Of a stretch of DNA of 64,000 nucleotides, positions 15,764-24,369 are shown piece by piece (position 1 is the first letter of the stretch; the number at the start of each line of letters is the position of its first letter). Location of the stretch: contig NZ_CP102251.1 of the NCBI RefSeq assembly GCF_025145285.1, forward strand, positions 3,224,001-3,288,000. Direction: 5' to 3'. The translations under genes and the position numbers were made by a program. The notes beneath the pieces were generated by a model. It did no database searches and was not told where the DNA came from. It saw only the letters and a program-made list of their open reading frames with translations. Source of the stretch: Alistipes onderdonkii. Lineage in GTDB: Bacteria > Bacteroidota > Bacteroidia > Bacteroidales > Rikenellaceae.

Positions 15764-15854
15764 TACGCGCGCGTGCGCGAGGCAATAGAACTCACGAAAC
15801 ACTTTTACAGGTATATATAATGAATTTTCCGACGTCTATGCGCGCGCGTGCGAG
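15764..15854. repeat. Two alternating GC tracts beyond the doublet array
   Basis: ACGCGCGCGTGCGCGA at about 15765-15780 and a matching ATGCGCGCGCGTGCGA at about 15839-15854 share GCGCGCGTGCG and lie 75 bp apart, in otherwise AT-rich non-coding DNA. They could adopt Z-form or be sites for a protein. From here to the tRNA (15855-16120) I see no gene. Confidence 0.45.
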
Positions 15855-16120
15855 ATGAACCCGGACGCCGGCAGCTCTTAATACGGTTTGTGCGACTTAT
15901 CGAACAATTTAATGCGTTTGTGTGGTGTTTTTACGGGATGTTGTGTGAACTTTTAGAACAATAAGACGGAAATACGCCGGCCAGCCCGTGCTGTCTTTGT
16001 ATTCAACCAGCGGAAATTTCCGTCCGTTGGGGGGCAGCGGTCGAACTGGTGTTTGTAGGGGATCGACGGCTTTAAAAATGGGCGAAGTTGTGTGTAAATT
16101 GTGTACCTGCGCTAAAATAA

Positions 16121-16155
16121 ATCAACCACCTACATCGCTGTAAGTGGTTGGTTTT
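16121..16155 (-). terminator. Terminator of tRNA-Pro
   Basis: AACCACCTACA (16124-16134) and TGTAAGTGGTT (16139-16149) form an 11-bp stem with one mismatch and a 4-nt loop, just downstream of the tRNA on the minus strand. A T-rich stretch follows on that strand (TTGATTTATTTT). Confidence 0.65.
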
Positions 16156-16162
16156 CAATCGT

Positions 16163-16236
16163 CGGGGTAGCGGGATTCGAACCCACGACCCCCTGCTCCC
16201 AAAGCAGGTGCGCTAACCGGACTGCGCTACACCCCG
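16163..16236 (-). tRNA. tRNA-Pro (anticodon TGG)
   Basis: The minus strand folds as a 74-nt cloverleaf. The acceptor arm CGGGGTG pairs with TACCCCG, the D arm includes AGTCCGGTTA, the anticodon arm CCTGC-TTTGGGA-GCAGG has TGG, and the T arm includes GGTTCGAATCC. CCA is not encoded. It reads proline codon CCA. Its 3' end faces the prophage-like element and is a likely attachment site. Confidence 0.95.
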
Positions 16237-16342
16237 TCGTTCCCGACCTTGACCTCGTGATTGGCCTTGTGCAACCCCACAGGGTTGTCGTGTGTCAATC
16301 CCGGGCATTTCCGGCCGGGGGAACCTTCCGGATTCCGGGTTG

Positions 16343-16374
16343 CAAAGATAACCGCTTTTTTTTGTTCCGGCAAA
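16343..16374 (-). promoter_or_regulatory. Promoter of tRNA-Pro
   Basis: On the minus strand TTTG (16371-16374), a 20-bp spacer, then TATCTTTG (16343-16350) is a complete Bacteroidetes promoter, about 107 bp before the mature tRNA 5' end. Confidence 0.7.
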
Positions 16375-16510
16375 CTTTTTCCCCGAAATCCACTGTGCCC
16401 GGCGGTGCGCCGGATTCCGGTTGCGTGAGTTGCCGGTTTGCTTGCCGGACGTTTTTCGCCGCTCTGGTTTCGGGTTTCGGGGCAGCCTTTTGCCGATGCC
16501 CTGACGTTTT

Positions 16511-16544
16511 TCTGTCTCTGTCTCTGTCTCTGTCTCTGTCTCTG
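16511..16544 (+). repeat. TCTCTG hexamer repeat in gene-free gap
   Basis: About five and a half copies of TCTCTG lie in the gap between the tRNA promoter and the stop of the DUF748 gene (16375-16799). The rest of the gap is GC-rich and pyrimidine-biased with no convincing gene. Open frames across it in three phases have the composition of non-coding GC-rich DNA. Confidence 0.7.
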
Positions 16545-16799
16545 TTCCAGTCCCTGTTTCGGATACCTGTTTTCTATTCCTCTGTTGCCTGTTCCGGGTT
16601 CCCTGTTCTGTTGCCTCCCCGGATATATAGCGCCTCGATCCGTATGCGTTACCTTCCGGAGGACTGGCAATCCCGTTGCGTCCCGTTGCGTCCCAGCGGC
16701 AGGGGATCCCCTCACTTCCCGGGACGTTTTTTGCTGTTTTTACGGCCTCCCCGTCCGGATCGCCCACTCCGCTATGTACTCTTCCGCCAAACCGGGGAT

Positions 16800-19322
16800 C
16801 TATCGCCGAACTTTCGTCGCAGCCGTGCCCGCTGTGCCGCTTGCCGGGGATGCCGCCTCGCCGCTCCCGGCTGTCTCTGCTGCTGTCGCACCACCTGCCG
16901 CGGTCGTTATCCCTGCCGTTTCGCTTGCATCTCCCGTCGAGGTTGCTGCATCTATTGCCGTTCCGGTCGTGGCGGCCGCACCCATATCCGCTGTTCCTGT
17001 GCCATCCCCGGCGACGGGCGCCTCGTCCTCCATTGCCACCTCCACGGTTTCGCCGTCCACTTCTATCGCTATGGTGTAGCGGTCACGCCCTGCGTAGGTT
17101 AGCATCGCCGCCGAATCCATCGCCTGTACGAGGAAAGCCGGGGCTGCCGCGCCGTGCGTCGACTGCATGTAGTCGCTCAGCGCCTTGTTGCGGGCGGCCG
17201 TCATGCGTACCAGTTGTCCGGCCGCCTGTTCGCGGAAGAGCGCCATCGCCTTGTCCTCGGCCGAAAGCCCCTGCGGGGAGACACCCTGCGCCGCCAGCAG
17301 CGAATCGGCAAAGGCCATGATCGCCGGGGTGCGGATGTCGGTCTGCTGGATCTTTTCGTATTCGAGCATCGAAAGTTGCCGCCTTTGCGTCGAATCCGCC
17401 GCCCTCATGTGTGCGGCATATGCCATCCGCAGTGCGTTAGCCGCCTGCCGTGGCAGGGCGCGCCGCATGTTGATGCGCTGCGTCAGGGCGATATGCATTT
17501 CGGGCTTGTCCCGCAACGCCTGCGCGATCTTGTCCAGCGAGGCGTATTGTTCCGAGGTGAAGGCATATTGCTGCGGGTCGATGTTGATGTATTCCAGGTT
17601 GTCCCTGTTGCCCGAAAGGAACGAGAACGGTGCCGTCACCACCTTCAGCAGTACGTTGCCGATCGCCTTGAGCACGATCTTGCGGTAGGAGAATTCCGGT
17701 GAGTCGAGGCTGCCCCTGACCGGCAAGTCCATCTTCACATGCCCTTTCTTGTCCTTGAGCACATAGAGCCCCAGCTTCAGCGGGATGTTCATTTCCGCCT
17801 TGATGTCCTTGCGTTTCCTGTCGACCTTCGGTTCGAACATGTCGAGGTGGTTGGTGCCGTCGAGGTAACGGTCGCGGATAACGTTCTGGCTGCGGAACGT
17901 GAGGTTGCCCTTCGTCAGCGGATAGGCCGTGAAATGCTCGCAGTAAGGGCCGAAGTCGCGCAGGTCGAGGTTCGACAGCCAGAGCGTGATGTTCTGGTTG
18001 TCGATGTTGTCCAACGCCCCTTCCCAGCGCAGTTTCGCCGAGCCCGTTTTCTGCATGCGGGCATCCACCGTGAGCTTGTTGTGCTTCGACGGGTCGAAAT
18101 CGCGGCTGTGCATGCCGATCTGCGAGACGGTGTATTCGAACGGGCGGTGCAGCGTCAGGTCGCGCACCGTCACGCTGCCCCGGGCTATCTCCAGGTCGGC
18201 GATCCTGAGCGTCGGTGTGACGTCCCCGGGGGCGTCCGGAGCCGTTGTCCGATCCTGTGCCGCGTCGTCCGTTGCACCGCTTTCGGATATTCTCCCGGCT
18301 GCCTGAGTTCCTGCCGTGCTGCCCGTGGGTTTCATCAGCGTCGAGAAATTGTCGCCTTCGGGCGTCATTTCGAACAGCGCCGAGACCCCGGCGGCATAGA
18401 TTCGGTCGAAACGAAAACGCATCGACCCCATGTCACCCTCGGCGAGCTTCATGCCCAGCGTATCTACGCCCACCACGGGCCGCTGCTGGCGGTCGCGCAG
18501 GGCGAAACCCGCCAGCGAGGCCGTACCTTCGGTGCGCAGCGACAGCAGGTGCTCGGTATTGCCCCGCAGCCGTATGTCGGCCGAAAGCCGTCCGTCCACC
18601 GCCGCGACGTCGAGCGCCTGCCGGAAGTAGGGCAGCGTCCCGGCCAGTGCGAAGTCCTGCAGGCGGATGCCGATGTCGAATTCCGACGTCGCGATGTTGT
18701 ACCCCACGTCGGTCGAGAGCGAACCTCCCTCTGCGAAGTTCAGGACGGCGCCCACGTCGGTCTTCTCGCCCGAGAAATAGACGCCCGGGATGTGCAGGTT
18801 GATGTCCTTCATGCCCCACGTGGCATCGAGCAGCAGGTCTTTGTAAAACACCTGCCCGTTGCGGATCGAGATGTCGTAGATGCCTATTTCCCACGGCTTC
18901 GACGGCTTTTCGGGCGTTGCGGCCGCCGGGATTGTGTCGCCCGCGAAATGTGCCAGGATGTCGTCGAAACTGAACGAGTTGCCCCGCTGGTAGACCTTTA
19001 TGCCGGGCGCCGCGAACGAGAGCTTCTTGACGACCACGCGGTTGGACAGCAGGGGCCACAGCCGCATGCGCATCTCGAAACTGTCGAGCCGGAAGAAGGT
19101 CGTCGAGTCGTCCGCCCCGCCGATGCGCAGGTCGCCGATGCGCAGGCGCCCCGTGAATATGTTGAACTTCAGCCGTTCCATGCGGATCGAGCGGCCTAAA
19201 AGTTCGCGGTCGTGTTTCTCGATGTAATTTTTAGCCAACGGCGCTATGGATACCGCCACGGCAAGCACAATCACGGCGATCACGGCCGTGACGATCGATG
19301 TGATTTTAATCCACTTTTTCAT
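16800..19322 (-). CDS. AsmA-like DUF748 envelope protein, 840 aa
   Basis: The protein starts with a membrane anchor (WIKITSIVTAVIAVIVLAVAVSIAPL, residues 4-29). The periplasmic chain that follows is of the DUF748/AsmA type, with the typical opening ERLKFNIFTGRLRIGDLRI, repeated beta-rich blocks, and the SNLDLRDFGPYCEHFTAYPLTKGNLTF motif near residue 450. AsmA-like proteins bridge the periplasm and are linked to lipid traffic to the outer membrane. A helical region (600-720) follows, and the last 90 residues are an Ala/Thr/Gly low-complexity tail. An Ala/Thr/Asp-rich loop near 340-375 is another low-complexity insert. It is the last gene of the minus-strand block. Confidence 0.82.
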   Translation of the reverse strand: MKKWIKITSIVTAVIAVIVLAVAVSIAPLAKNYIEKHDRELLGRSIRMERLKFNIFTGRLRIGDLRIGGADDSTTFFRLDSFEMRMRLWPLLSNRVVVKKLSFAAPGIKVYQRGNSFSFDDILAHFAGDTIPAAATPEKPSKPWEIGIYDISIRNGQVFYKDLLLDATWGMKDINLHIPGVYFSGEKTDVGAVLNFAEGGSLSTDVGYNIATSEFDIGIRLQDFALAGTLPYFRQALDVAAVDGRLSADIRLRGNTEHLLSLRTEGTASLAGFALRDRQQRPVVGVDTLGMKLAEGDMGSMRFRFDRIYAAGVSALFEMTPEGDNFSTLMKPTGSTAGTQAAGRISESGATDDAAQDRTTAPDAPGDVTPTLRIADLEIARGSVTVRDLTLHRPFEYTVSQIGMHSRDFDPSKHNKLTVDARMQKTGSAKLRWEGALDNIDNQNITLWLSNLDLRDFGPYCEHFTAYPLTKGNLTFRSQNVIRDRYLDGTNHLDMFEPKVDRKRKDIKAEMNIPLKLGLYVLKDKKGHVKMDLPVRGSLDSPEFSYRKIVLKAIGNVLLKVVTAPFSFLSGNRDNLEYINIDPQQYAFTSEQYASLDKIAQALRDKPEMHIALTQRINMRRALPRQAANALRMAYAAHMRAADSTQRRQLSMLEYEKIQQTDIRTPAIMAFADSLLAAQGVSPQGLSAEDKAMALFREQAAGQLVRMTAARNKALSDYMQSTHGAAAPAFLVQAMDSAAMLTYAGRDRYTIAIEVDGETVEVAMEDEAPVAGDGTGTADMGAAATTGTAIDAATSTGDASETAGITTAAGGATAAETAGSGEAASPASGTAGTAATKVRR

Positions 19323-19379
19323 GAGGCGTTTATTTATGCCGGGTCGCAGCCCTGCCGCCGGGCATTCCGTGCGGCGTTG

Positions 19380-20018
19380 CTATTTCGTTGCGGTTATCTC
19401 TTCGAACAGGTGTCCGAAATCCTCTCCCGGCGCGGGCATGTATACTGCGAATCCCAGTGCCTGCGCCGCTTCGACGTTCTTCTGCCCGTCGTCGATGAAG
19501 AGCGTTTGTGCGGGGATGATGCCGCTGTCGGCGATCACCTTGCGGAAGATCGCCTCCGAGGGTTTCAGCTCGCGCAGTTCGTAGGAGAGGTATACCTTGT
19601 CGAAATAGTCGTCCATCGTGTGCCCGTCGGCCGTGAATTCGCCGCGGATGACCTCCATCGACGCCGGGTTGTTGTTCGACAACACGTAGGTGCGGATCCC
19701 TGCCCCGCGCAGCCGTTCCACCTGGCGCAGTTTCCAGACCGGAACCCCCGCCAGGAACGCGCCGTATGCCCCTGCGATCTGGGCGTCGGTGACGTCGTAC
19801 CGCCCGTCGAGCTTCCGCATCGCGTCGCATGCTTCGTGGAACGACAGGTCGCCCCGTTCCAGCCGTCCGATCATCTCGGCGGGATAGCAGGGGTTTATCA
19901 GGTCGGCGACCCGGTTCATGCCGAGCTGCCTGAATGCCGCTGTGCAGCGGTCTATGTCGAGGTCTACGAGGACGCCCCCGAGGTCGAAAATTACATTTTT
20001 AATATTTTTCATAGTCAT
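19380..20018 (-). CDS. HAD-superfamily hydrolase (subfamily IA phosphatase)
   Basis: The 212-aa enzyme has HAD motif I VIFDLGGVLVD, motif II LSNNN near residue 115, a motif III Lys in ELKPSEAIF, and motif IV FIDDGQKNVEAAQ. The first motif has GG in place of the second Asp, as in YihX-type glucose-1-phosphatases. It probably dephosphorylates a small metabolite; the substrate cannot be read from sequence. It lies 57 bp upstream of the DUF748 gene and 147 bp after the SDR gene. Confidence 0.87.
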   Translation of the reverse strand: MTMKNIKNVIFDLGGVLVDLDIDRCTAAFRQLGMNRVADLINPCYPAEMIGRLERGDLSFHEACDAMRKLDGRYDVTDAQIAGAYGAFLAGVPVWKLRQVERLRGAGIRTYVLSNNNPASMEVIRGEFTADGHTMDDYFDKVYLSYELRELKPSEAIFRKVIADSGIIPAQTLFIDDGQKNVEAAQALGFAVYMPAPGEDFGHLFEEITATK

Positions 20019-20165
20019 CTAATGTCTTGTCCGTGCGCCGCGTCCCCGGAGTGTGGCTCCGCCGTACTGCTTCCTGCCTCTCCCCGGCGGCACAGCCCGG
20101 CACCGTGCGTGTTTTACCCGGCAGGACAGGATCCGTCCTGCGGTGGCCGGCTGCGCCGTCCCGCC

Positions 20166-21530
20166 TTATTTCTGGAACTTCATCGTGAAACACCGTACCG
20201 GACGCAGCACCCACATCGGCAATACCTTGCAAAAGGGGATCCAGGCGCGGTTCCACCAGTCGGGTACGATGCACCGCCTGCCCCTCCACAACGCCTTCAG
20301 CCCCCTGCGCGCACAACTGTCGGGGGTGATGAGCACGCCCAGTTTGCAGCCGATGCGCTGCCAGTAGGGTGTCAGCCCGTAGAGGTCTGTCGCCACGCCT
20401 GCCGGGCATACCGCCGTGACGCGGATGCCCCGTTCTCGCACCTCTTTGGCGAATGCCACAGAAAACGAACGCATGTAGGCTTTCGAGGCGCTGTATAGCG
20501 CCAGCCCCGGAAACGGCATCCATAGCGAGTAGGACGACATGTTGAGGATGTGCCCCCGTACGCCGCGGCGTACCATGTCCGCGGCGAAGAGGCGGCATAG
20601 CTGCGTGACGGTCAGGTCGTGCAGCAGGATGATGCGCTCGATGCGCTCCGCCGGCGTGGCGAGGATGTCGCAGAACGAGAATATCCCGGCGTTGTTGATC
20701 ACCACGTCGACCCCGATCCCCTCGGCTGCCATGCGGTCGTACAGCTCCTGTGCCGCCCCGACCCGCGCCAGATCTATCGCAATCACCCGCACGTCGGGCG
20801 TCACGGCCTCCGTTGCCCTGCTGCCGCGTCCCTCTGCGCTGTCGAGTTCCTTTCCGCTGCCGACGCTTTGTTCCGTACTGCCGGCTGCGCACGCCCCGTT
20901 CCCGTCCGTCCCGGCCCCGGGTTCCCCCGTAGCCTGGGCAATTCCCGCCGCCGGTTCGCGCCCCGCCGCCCCGCTTCCGTTTGCGGATGCCGTAACTTCC
21001 AGTCCTTCCGTAATTTCCAGTCCTTTCGCGGCTTCCGGCCCTTCCACGGCCTCCGGTCTTTCCTCGGCTGCTTTTCGCCCGGCCGGCCGGGCATTCCGTA
21101 TCTCTTCCGCCACGGCTTCGAGCGGTGCGCGGTTGTCGCCCGCGATCACCAGCCGGTAGCCCAGCGCTGCCAGCCGCAGGGCGTAGCAGCGTCCGATGCC
21201 CGACCCGGCGCCCGTCACCAGCGCCCATGCGCTGCCCGGCGCCACTACGCCGCGTTCCAGGCGGCGTCCGTGCTGCCCGCCCGTGCCGCCCTGTACCTCT
21301 GCGGGCTCGCAGGGGGCTGTCACGGCCTTATCCCCGCGTTCCCTGTGCCCGGTCTCGGCCGCGTGCTCCCTGCATCCGGCCTCATCCGTGCGAACCTTGT
21401 CCCGGGTCTCGGCCGCGTGTTCCCTGTACCCGGCCTTGTCTCCGAGGTTCCGGTATCCGGCCGGCGTCCCGCCTTGTGCCGCGGCCCCGGCCGTTTCGCT
21501 GTTCCGTTTACGCTTCTCCATGTGTTCCAT
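20166..21530 (-). CDS. SDR dehydrogenase with large low-complexity inserts (candidate 3-beta-hydroxysteroid dehydrogenase)
   Basis: The core is a short-chain dehydrogenase. TGAGSGIG (106-113) binds NAD(P), NNAG is at 279-282, the catalytic Ser is in MSSYSL (near 332), and Y346-x3-K350 is the active pair. The usual length is about 250 aa; this protein has 454 because of a charged N-terminal extension of 100 residues and a 100-residue Ala/Gly/Glu insert (about 147-246) between the second strand and the DLARV strand. The ATG at 21530 lies 2 bp after the flavin reductase stop, which fixes the start. Longer upstream readings in this frame run through the reductase gene and are false. In context it may interconvert a 3-keto and 3-hydroxy group of a steroid. 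Confidence 0.82.
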   Translation of the reverse strand: MEHMEKRKRNSETAGAAAQGGTPAGYRNLGDKAGYREHAAETRDKVRTDEAGCREHAAETGHRERGDKAVTAPCEPAEVQGGTGGQHGRRLERGVVAPGSAWALVTGAGSGIGRCYALRLAALGYRLVIAGDNRAPLEAVAEEIRNARPAGRKAAEERPEAVEGPEAAKGLEITEGLEVTASANGSGAAGREPAAGIAQATGEPGAGTDGNGACAAGSTEQSVGSGKELDSAEGRGSRATEAVTPDVRVIAIDLARVGAAQELYDRMAAEGIGVDVVINNAGIFSFCDILATPAERIERIILLHDLTVTQLCRLFAADMVRRGVRGHILNMSSYSLWMPFPGLALYSASKAYMRSFSVAFAKEVRERGIRVTAVCPAGVATDLYGLTPYWQRIGCKLGVLITPDSCARRGLKALWRGRRCIVPDWWNRAWIPFCKVLPMWVLRPVRCFTMKFQK

Positions 21531-21532
21531 GC

Positions 21533-22744
21533 TTACGGCAGCTTGGCCAGTTCTTCCTGTATCCTGCGCGGCAGCCCGTCGCAATGCTTGCAGCATTTCA
21601 TGTCCACCGAGTACATCCGCGCGATGCAGTAGTTGCGGTGGTCGCAGCCGCTGCGGGTCGAGGCGTCGCCCTCGCGGAGCTTGTTGACGAACGCCGGGTC
21701 GTTGACCAGCGCCCGGGCCATCTGCACCAGTTCGAACCCCGCGTCCAGCGCCTTGTCGATCCCTTCGCGGCTCACCAGCCCGCCGACATATACCAGCGGG
21801 CATTTCAGCTCGGCGCGGAATTTCTTGGCGTCTTCCAGGAAATAGCACTCCTCGAAGGGGAACTGCCGGATCATGAAGGGCCCGCACCAGCGGATGAAAT
21901 AGCGCAGCCACAGGGGCGAGTAGTAGCTCATCGTGTAGATCGGGATCAGCCCCCGCATCACGGCCATCGGGGCCTTGGAGACGAACCCGCCCGAAAGCAC
22001 GATGCCGTCCACGCCGAAGCGTTCGATCTCGCGGGCTATGGCGATGCTTTCGGGAATCTCGATGCCGCCCCTGAACCCGTCGTACATGTTGTGTTTCACC
22101 AATACGGCCGTCCCCGTTTTCGCCGCGGCCTCCATCACTTCTGTGAGGCACATCCGCATGAAACGCATTCTGTTTTCCAACGTCCCGCCGTACTCGTCTT
22201 TCCGGTGGTTGGTGTAGGGCGAGAGGAACTGCGAGATCAGGTAGCCGTGCCCGGCATGTACCTCCACCGAGTCGAACCCCGCGTCGTGCGCGGTGTGGAC
22301 GGCCTTCCCGAAATCCCGTGCCACCTGCGCGATCTCGTCCTTGCGCATACCCCGCACGGGGGTGTAGGCATAGAGGTTGAACCCCGTCGACGCGCCGATC
22401 GGGATCTGCCCGGCGGTCGTCAAATGGGTCATGTTGCCGCAATGCCCGATCTGGATGCCGGCCGCCGCGCCTTCGCGGTGTACGGCGTCGGTTATCCCGC
22501 GCAGCCCGGGCACGATCTCTGGGCGCAGCCACAACTGCTTGTCGAACGACAGTCCGCTGCGGCATACCGCGGCATAGGCCAGCGTGGTCATGCCCACGCC
22601 GCCGCGTGCCACCGAAACGTGGTACTCCTTGAGCTGCTCCGTGGGGCCGAAATGGCGCCCCATCGACTCGAACGCCGCCGAACGTACCGTGCGGTTGCGC
22701 AGTGTCACGGGGCCTAATTTATAAGGGGTGAACAGTGATGACAT
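21533..22744 (-). CDS. OYE-type NADH:flavin oxidoreductase (candidate 5-beta-reductase)
   Basis: The 403-aa enzyme is an old-yellow-enzyme family reductase. It starts FTPYKLGPVTLRNRTVRSA, has QIGHCG near 95, the HAGHGYLISQFLSPYTNHRKDEYGG signature near 175-200, and GLVSREGIDKALDAGF close to the C-terminus. FMN-dependent enzymes of this type reduce C=C bonds next to a carbonyl. The C-terminal Cys group (CDHRNYC, then KCCKHC) does not match the usual 4Fe-4S spacing of long homologues. It sits between a steroid-5-alpha-reductase homologue (11 bp) and an SDR (2 bp), the gene set known for reducing delta-4-3-keto bile acids, so a 5-beta-reductase role is inferred. Confidence 0.87.
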   Translation of the reverse strand: MSSLFTPYKLGPVTLRNRTVRSAAFESMGRHFGPTEQLKEYHVSVARGGVGMTTLAYAAVCRSGLSFDKQLWLRPEIVPGLRGITDAVHREGAAAGIQIGHCGNMTHLTTAGQIPIGASTGFNLYAYTPVRGMRKDEIAQVARDFGKAVHTAHDAGFDSVEVHAGHGYLISQFLSPYTNHRKDEYGGTLENRMRFMRMCLTEVMEAAAKTGTAVLVKHNMYDGFRGGIEIPESIAIAREIERFGVDGIVLSGGFVSKAPMAVMRGLIPIYTMSYYSPLWLRYFIRWCGPFMIRQFPFEECYFLEDAKKFRAELKCPLVYVGGLVSREGIDKALDAGFELVQMARALVNDPAFVNKLREGDASTRSGCDHRNYCIARMYSVDMKCCKHCDGLPRRIQEELAKLP

Positions 22745-22755
22745 TTTCCGGTAGG

Positions 22756-23517
22756 TTAATAGATGAAAGGTATGATCTTTTTTCGTTTCAGCGCCGTGAA
22801 TTCCTCCCCGAACTCCTGTGCGTAACGCTTGTAGAGCGATGCCGCACGGGGTGCGAGGTTGGCGAACGTCCACCAGGCGAATACCGCTCCGGCCCACGAC
22901 CACGAAGCCACGGCGAAGCCCGTCCATTCGAGCAGTTCGCCGAAATAGTTGGCCGACGAGACATATCGGAACATCCCCCCGCGGGGAATGTAGTGGCGCG
23001 TGTCGCCCGGCTTGCGCAGGTTGCGGATGATATGGTCGGAATGGAGGTTTACGGCCATCCCCGCCATGAACAGGGCTCCCCCGACGTAAATGTAGGGCTT
23101 TGCGAACCAGTCGGCGTAATAGCCTTCGGGCGAGACGTAGAAGATCCACCCGCCCTGCATTAGCGCGTTGAGCGTGTTGAACGTCATGCCCATCACGACG
23201 ATCCCCAGCGGCATCTTCGACTCTCCGCGCAGCAGCAGCGGGAAGATGAAGGCGCGCTGCAGGTAGTGTGCCTGGAACAGCACGAAGAGCGCCAGCGGCC
23301 CGGCCTCCCATGTCCGCCCGGACATGAGCCAGAGCACGCACATTGCGATGAACACGGGCGACTCCATCATGACCCAGCCCACCTTGTTGGGTACCGGGGG
23401 GCCGTATTTCGGGTTGAACAGATAGCCGTACCCGGCTTCGAAAAAGTGCAGGGCGACGTAAACCCCGGCGGCCAGCACGGCCATGACGATCAGGAAGATA
23501 TTGAATGTTTCTGCCAT
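22756..23517 (-). CDS. Steroid 5-alpha-reductase family membrane protein
   Basis: The 253-aa integral membrane protein has about six hydrophobic segments. It ends with the family signature: HSDHIIRNLRKPGD, YIPRGGMFRYVSSANYFGE and LEWTGFAVAS. In steroid 5-alpha-reductases this C-terminal part binds NADPH. The start MAETFNIFLIV at 23517 is chosen over an upstream frame extension that is rich in Arg and precedes the promoter. It is the first gene of a three-gene operon. Related proteins reduce delta-4 bonds of steroids or reduce other isoprenoid enones; the companion genes favour a steroid or bile acid substrate. Confidence 0.87.
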   Translation of the reverse strand: MAETFNIFLIVMAVLAAGVYVALHFFEAGYGYLFNPKYGPPVPNKVGWVMMESPVFIAMCVLWLMSGRTWEAGPLALFVLFQAHYLQRAFIFPLLLRGESKMPLGIVVMGMTFNTLNALMQGGWIFYVSPEGYYADWFAKPYIYVGGALFMAGMAVNLHSDHIIRNLRKPGDTRHYIPRGGMFRYVSSANYFGELLEWTGFAVASWSWAGAVFAWWTFANLAPRAASLYKRYAQEFGEEFTALKRKKIIPFIY

Positions 23518-23543
23518 TTGTCTGCGGTTGGATAAAAACGTCG

Positions 23544-23574
23544 TAAAGTTACAAAACAAATCGGTATAATGAAA
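23544..23574 (-). promoter_or_regulatory. Promoter of the reductase operon
   Basis: On the minus strand TTTC (23571-23574), 19 bp, then TAACTTTA (23544-23551) is a near match to TTTG/TAnnTTTG, 27 bp before the ATG at 23517. Confidence 0.5.
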
Positions 23575-23745
23575 ATCGCATCCGCCTCCCCGCCGGTTGT
23601 TTTTCTCCTTTCCGGGCACACGGTTGTCTTATTGGTCGCAGCATCTGTCCTGCCGGTCGGATTTTCCCGATGCGGCCGGGTTCCCATCCCCGCTTTGGGC
23701 CCTTACCTGTCTCCCCGGCTTGCCGCCCGCTCAGCCTGCCGCTTT

Positions 23746-24052
23746 CCGGCCTGCGTGAAAACCCGCATCCGCTTTCCCGTCCCTCCGCCCGCCTTGTGTC
23801 TTCCGCTTTCTCCCTCTGCCTCCGCCCGGCCTATGTTCCGGCCTGTGTGAAATCCCGCATCCGCCTTCCCGTCCCTCCGCCTACCCGCCTTGTGTCTTCC
23901 GCTTTCTCTCTCTGTTTTCCCCGCCCGGCCTATGTCCCGGCCTGTGTGAAATCCCGCATCCGCTTTCCCGTCCCTCCGCCCGCCTTGTGTCTTCCGCTTT
24001 CTCCCTCTGTTTTCCCCGCCCGGCCTGCGCCCCGGCCTGCATGAAAGCCCGC
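23746..24052 (+). repeat. Tandem repeat of about 95 bp, three copies plus a partial fourth
   Basis: Units start at about 23746, 23838, 23937 and 24032 with CCGGCCTG(C/T)GTGAAA, and share CCCGCATCCGCTTTCCCGTC and TTGTGTCTTCCGCTTTCTC. Copies differ by small indels (92, 99 and 95 bp). The repeats fill part of the gap between the reductase operon and the gad terminator. No gene is supported in them. The remaining gap DNA, 24099-24369, has several GC-rich hairpins and no gene. Confidence 0.75.
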
Positions 24053-24059
24053 ATCCCGA

Positions 24060-24098
24060 TAAAAAAACGACGGCCCCCACGATTGTGGAAGCCGTCTG
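24060..24098 (-). terminator. Intrinsic terminator of the glutamate decarboxylase gene region
   Basis: On the minus strand GACGGC-ttCCAC-aatc-GTGG-ggGCCGTC forms a stem followed by seven T. It lies 270 bp after the gad stop with no gene between. Confidence 0.65.
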
Positions 24099-24369
24099 TC
24101 CGACCCTTCGCAGCCCCGCAGGGCGCGAAATGCTTTGGCTGCGGGCGCCAGGGCGCCCGCTTTCCGGCATTCGTTCCAGGGGGCCGGAGCCCTCTCGTAA
24201 AAACCCCTGCCGAAGCAGGGGCGCCGGGACGGTGACCTGTGACGCTTCGGCGTCACGCCGTACGTACGGTCCGATATGGGAGTTGCCCGCTCCCGGCTGT
24301 CGCTCTGCCGTCCGGTGCCGGCGGCGCGACATGCCCTTTCCGGGTACGCCTGCCGCCGGACGGGGCATA

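Larger units (their letters stand above)
1..16155. mobile_element. Prophage-like integrative element (right part)
   Basis: The stretch joins a tyrosine recombinase end, HTH genes, a replication initiator with internal repeats, DnaB, a tape-measure-like protein and small accessory ORFs. It is AT-richer than the core genes that follow the tRNA. The right limit is taken as the tRNA-Pro whose 3' end faces the element, because tRNA 3' ends are common attachment sites. The left limit lies outside the window. No terminase, portal, capsid or lysis gene is recognised, so it is either a defective prophage, a satellite, or a non-phage element that keeps a tape-measure-like gene. The boundaries are inference, since no duplicated att core was found. 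Confidence 0.6.

Noticed and set aside
21531..22565. A long upstream extension of the SDR frame to 22565
   Set aside because: This part overlaps the OYE gene, whose motifs are clear in another frame. The ATG at 21530 just after the OYE stop gives the normal operon layout.
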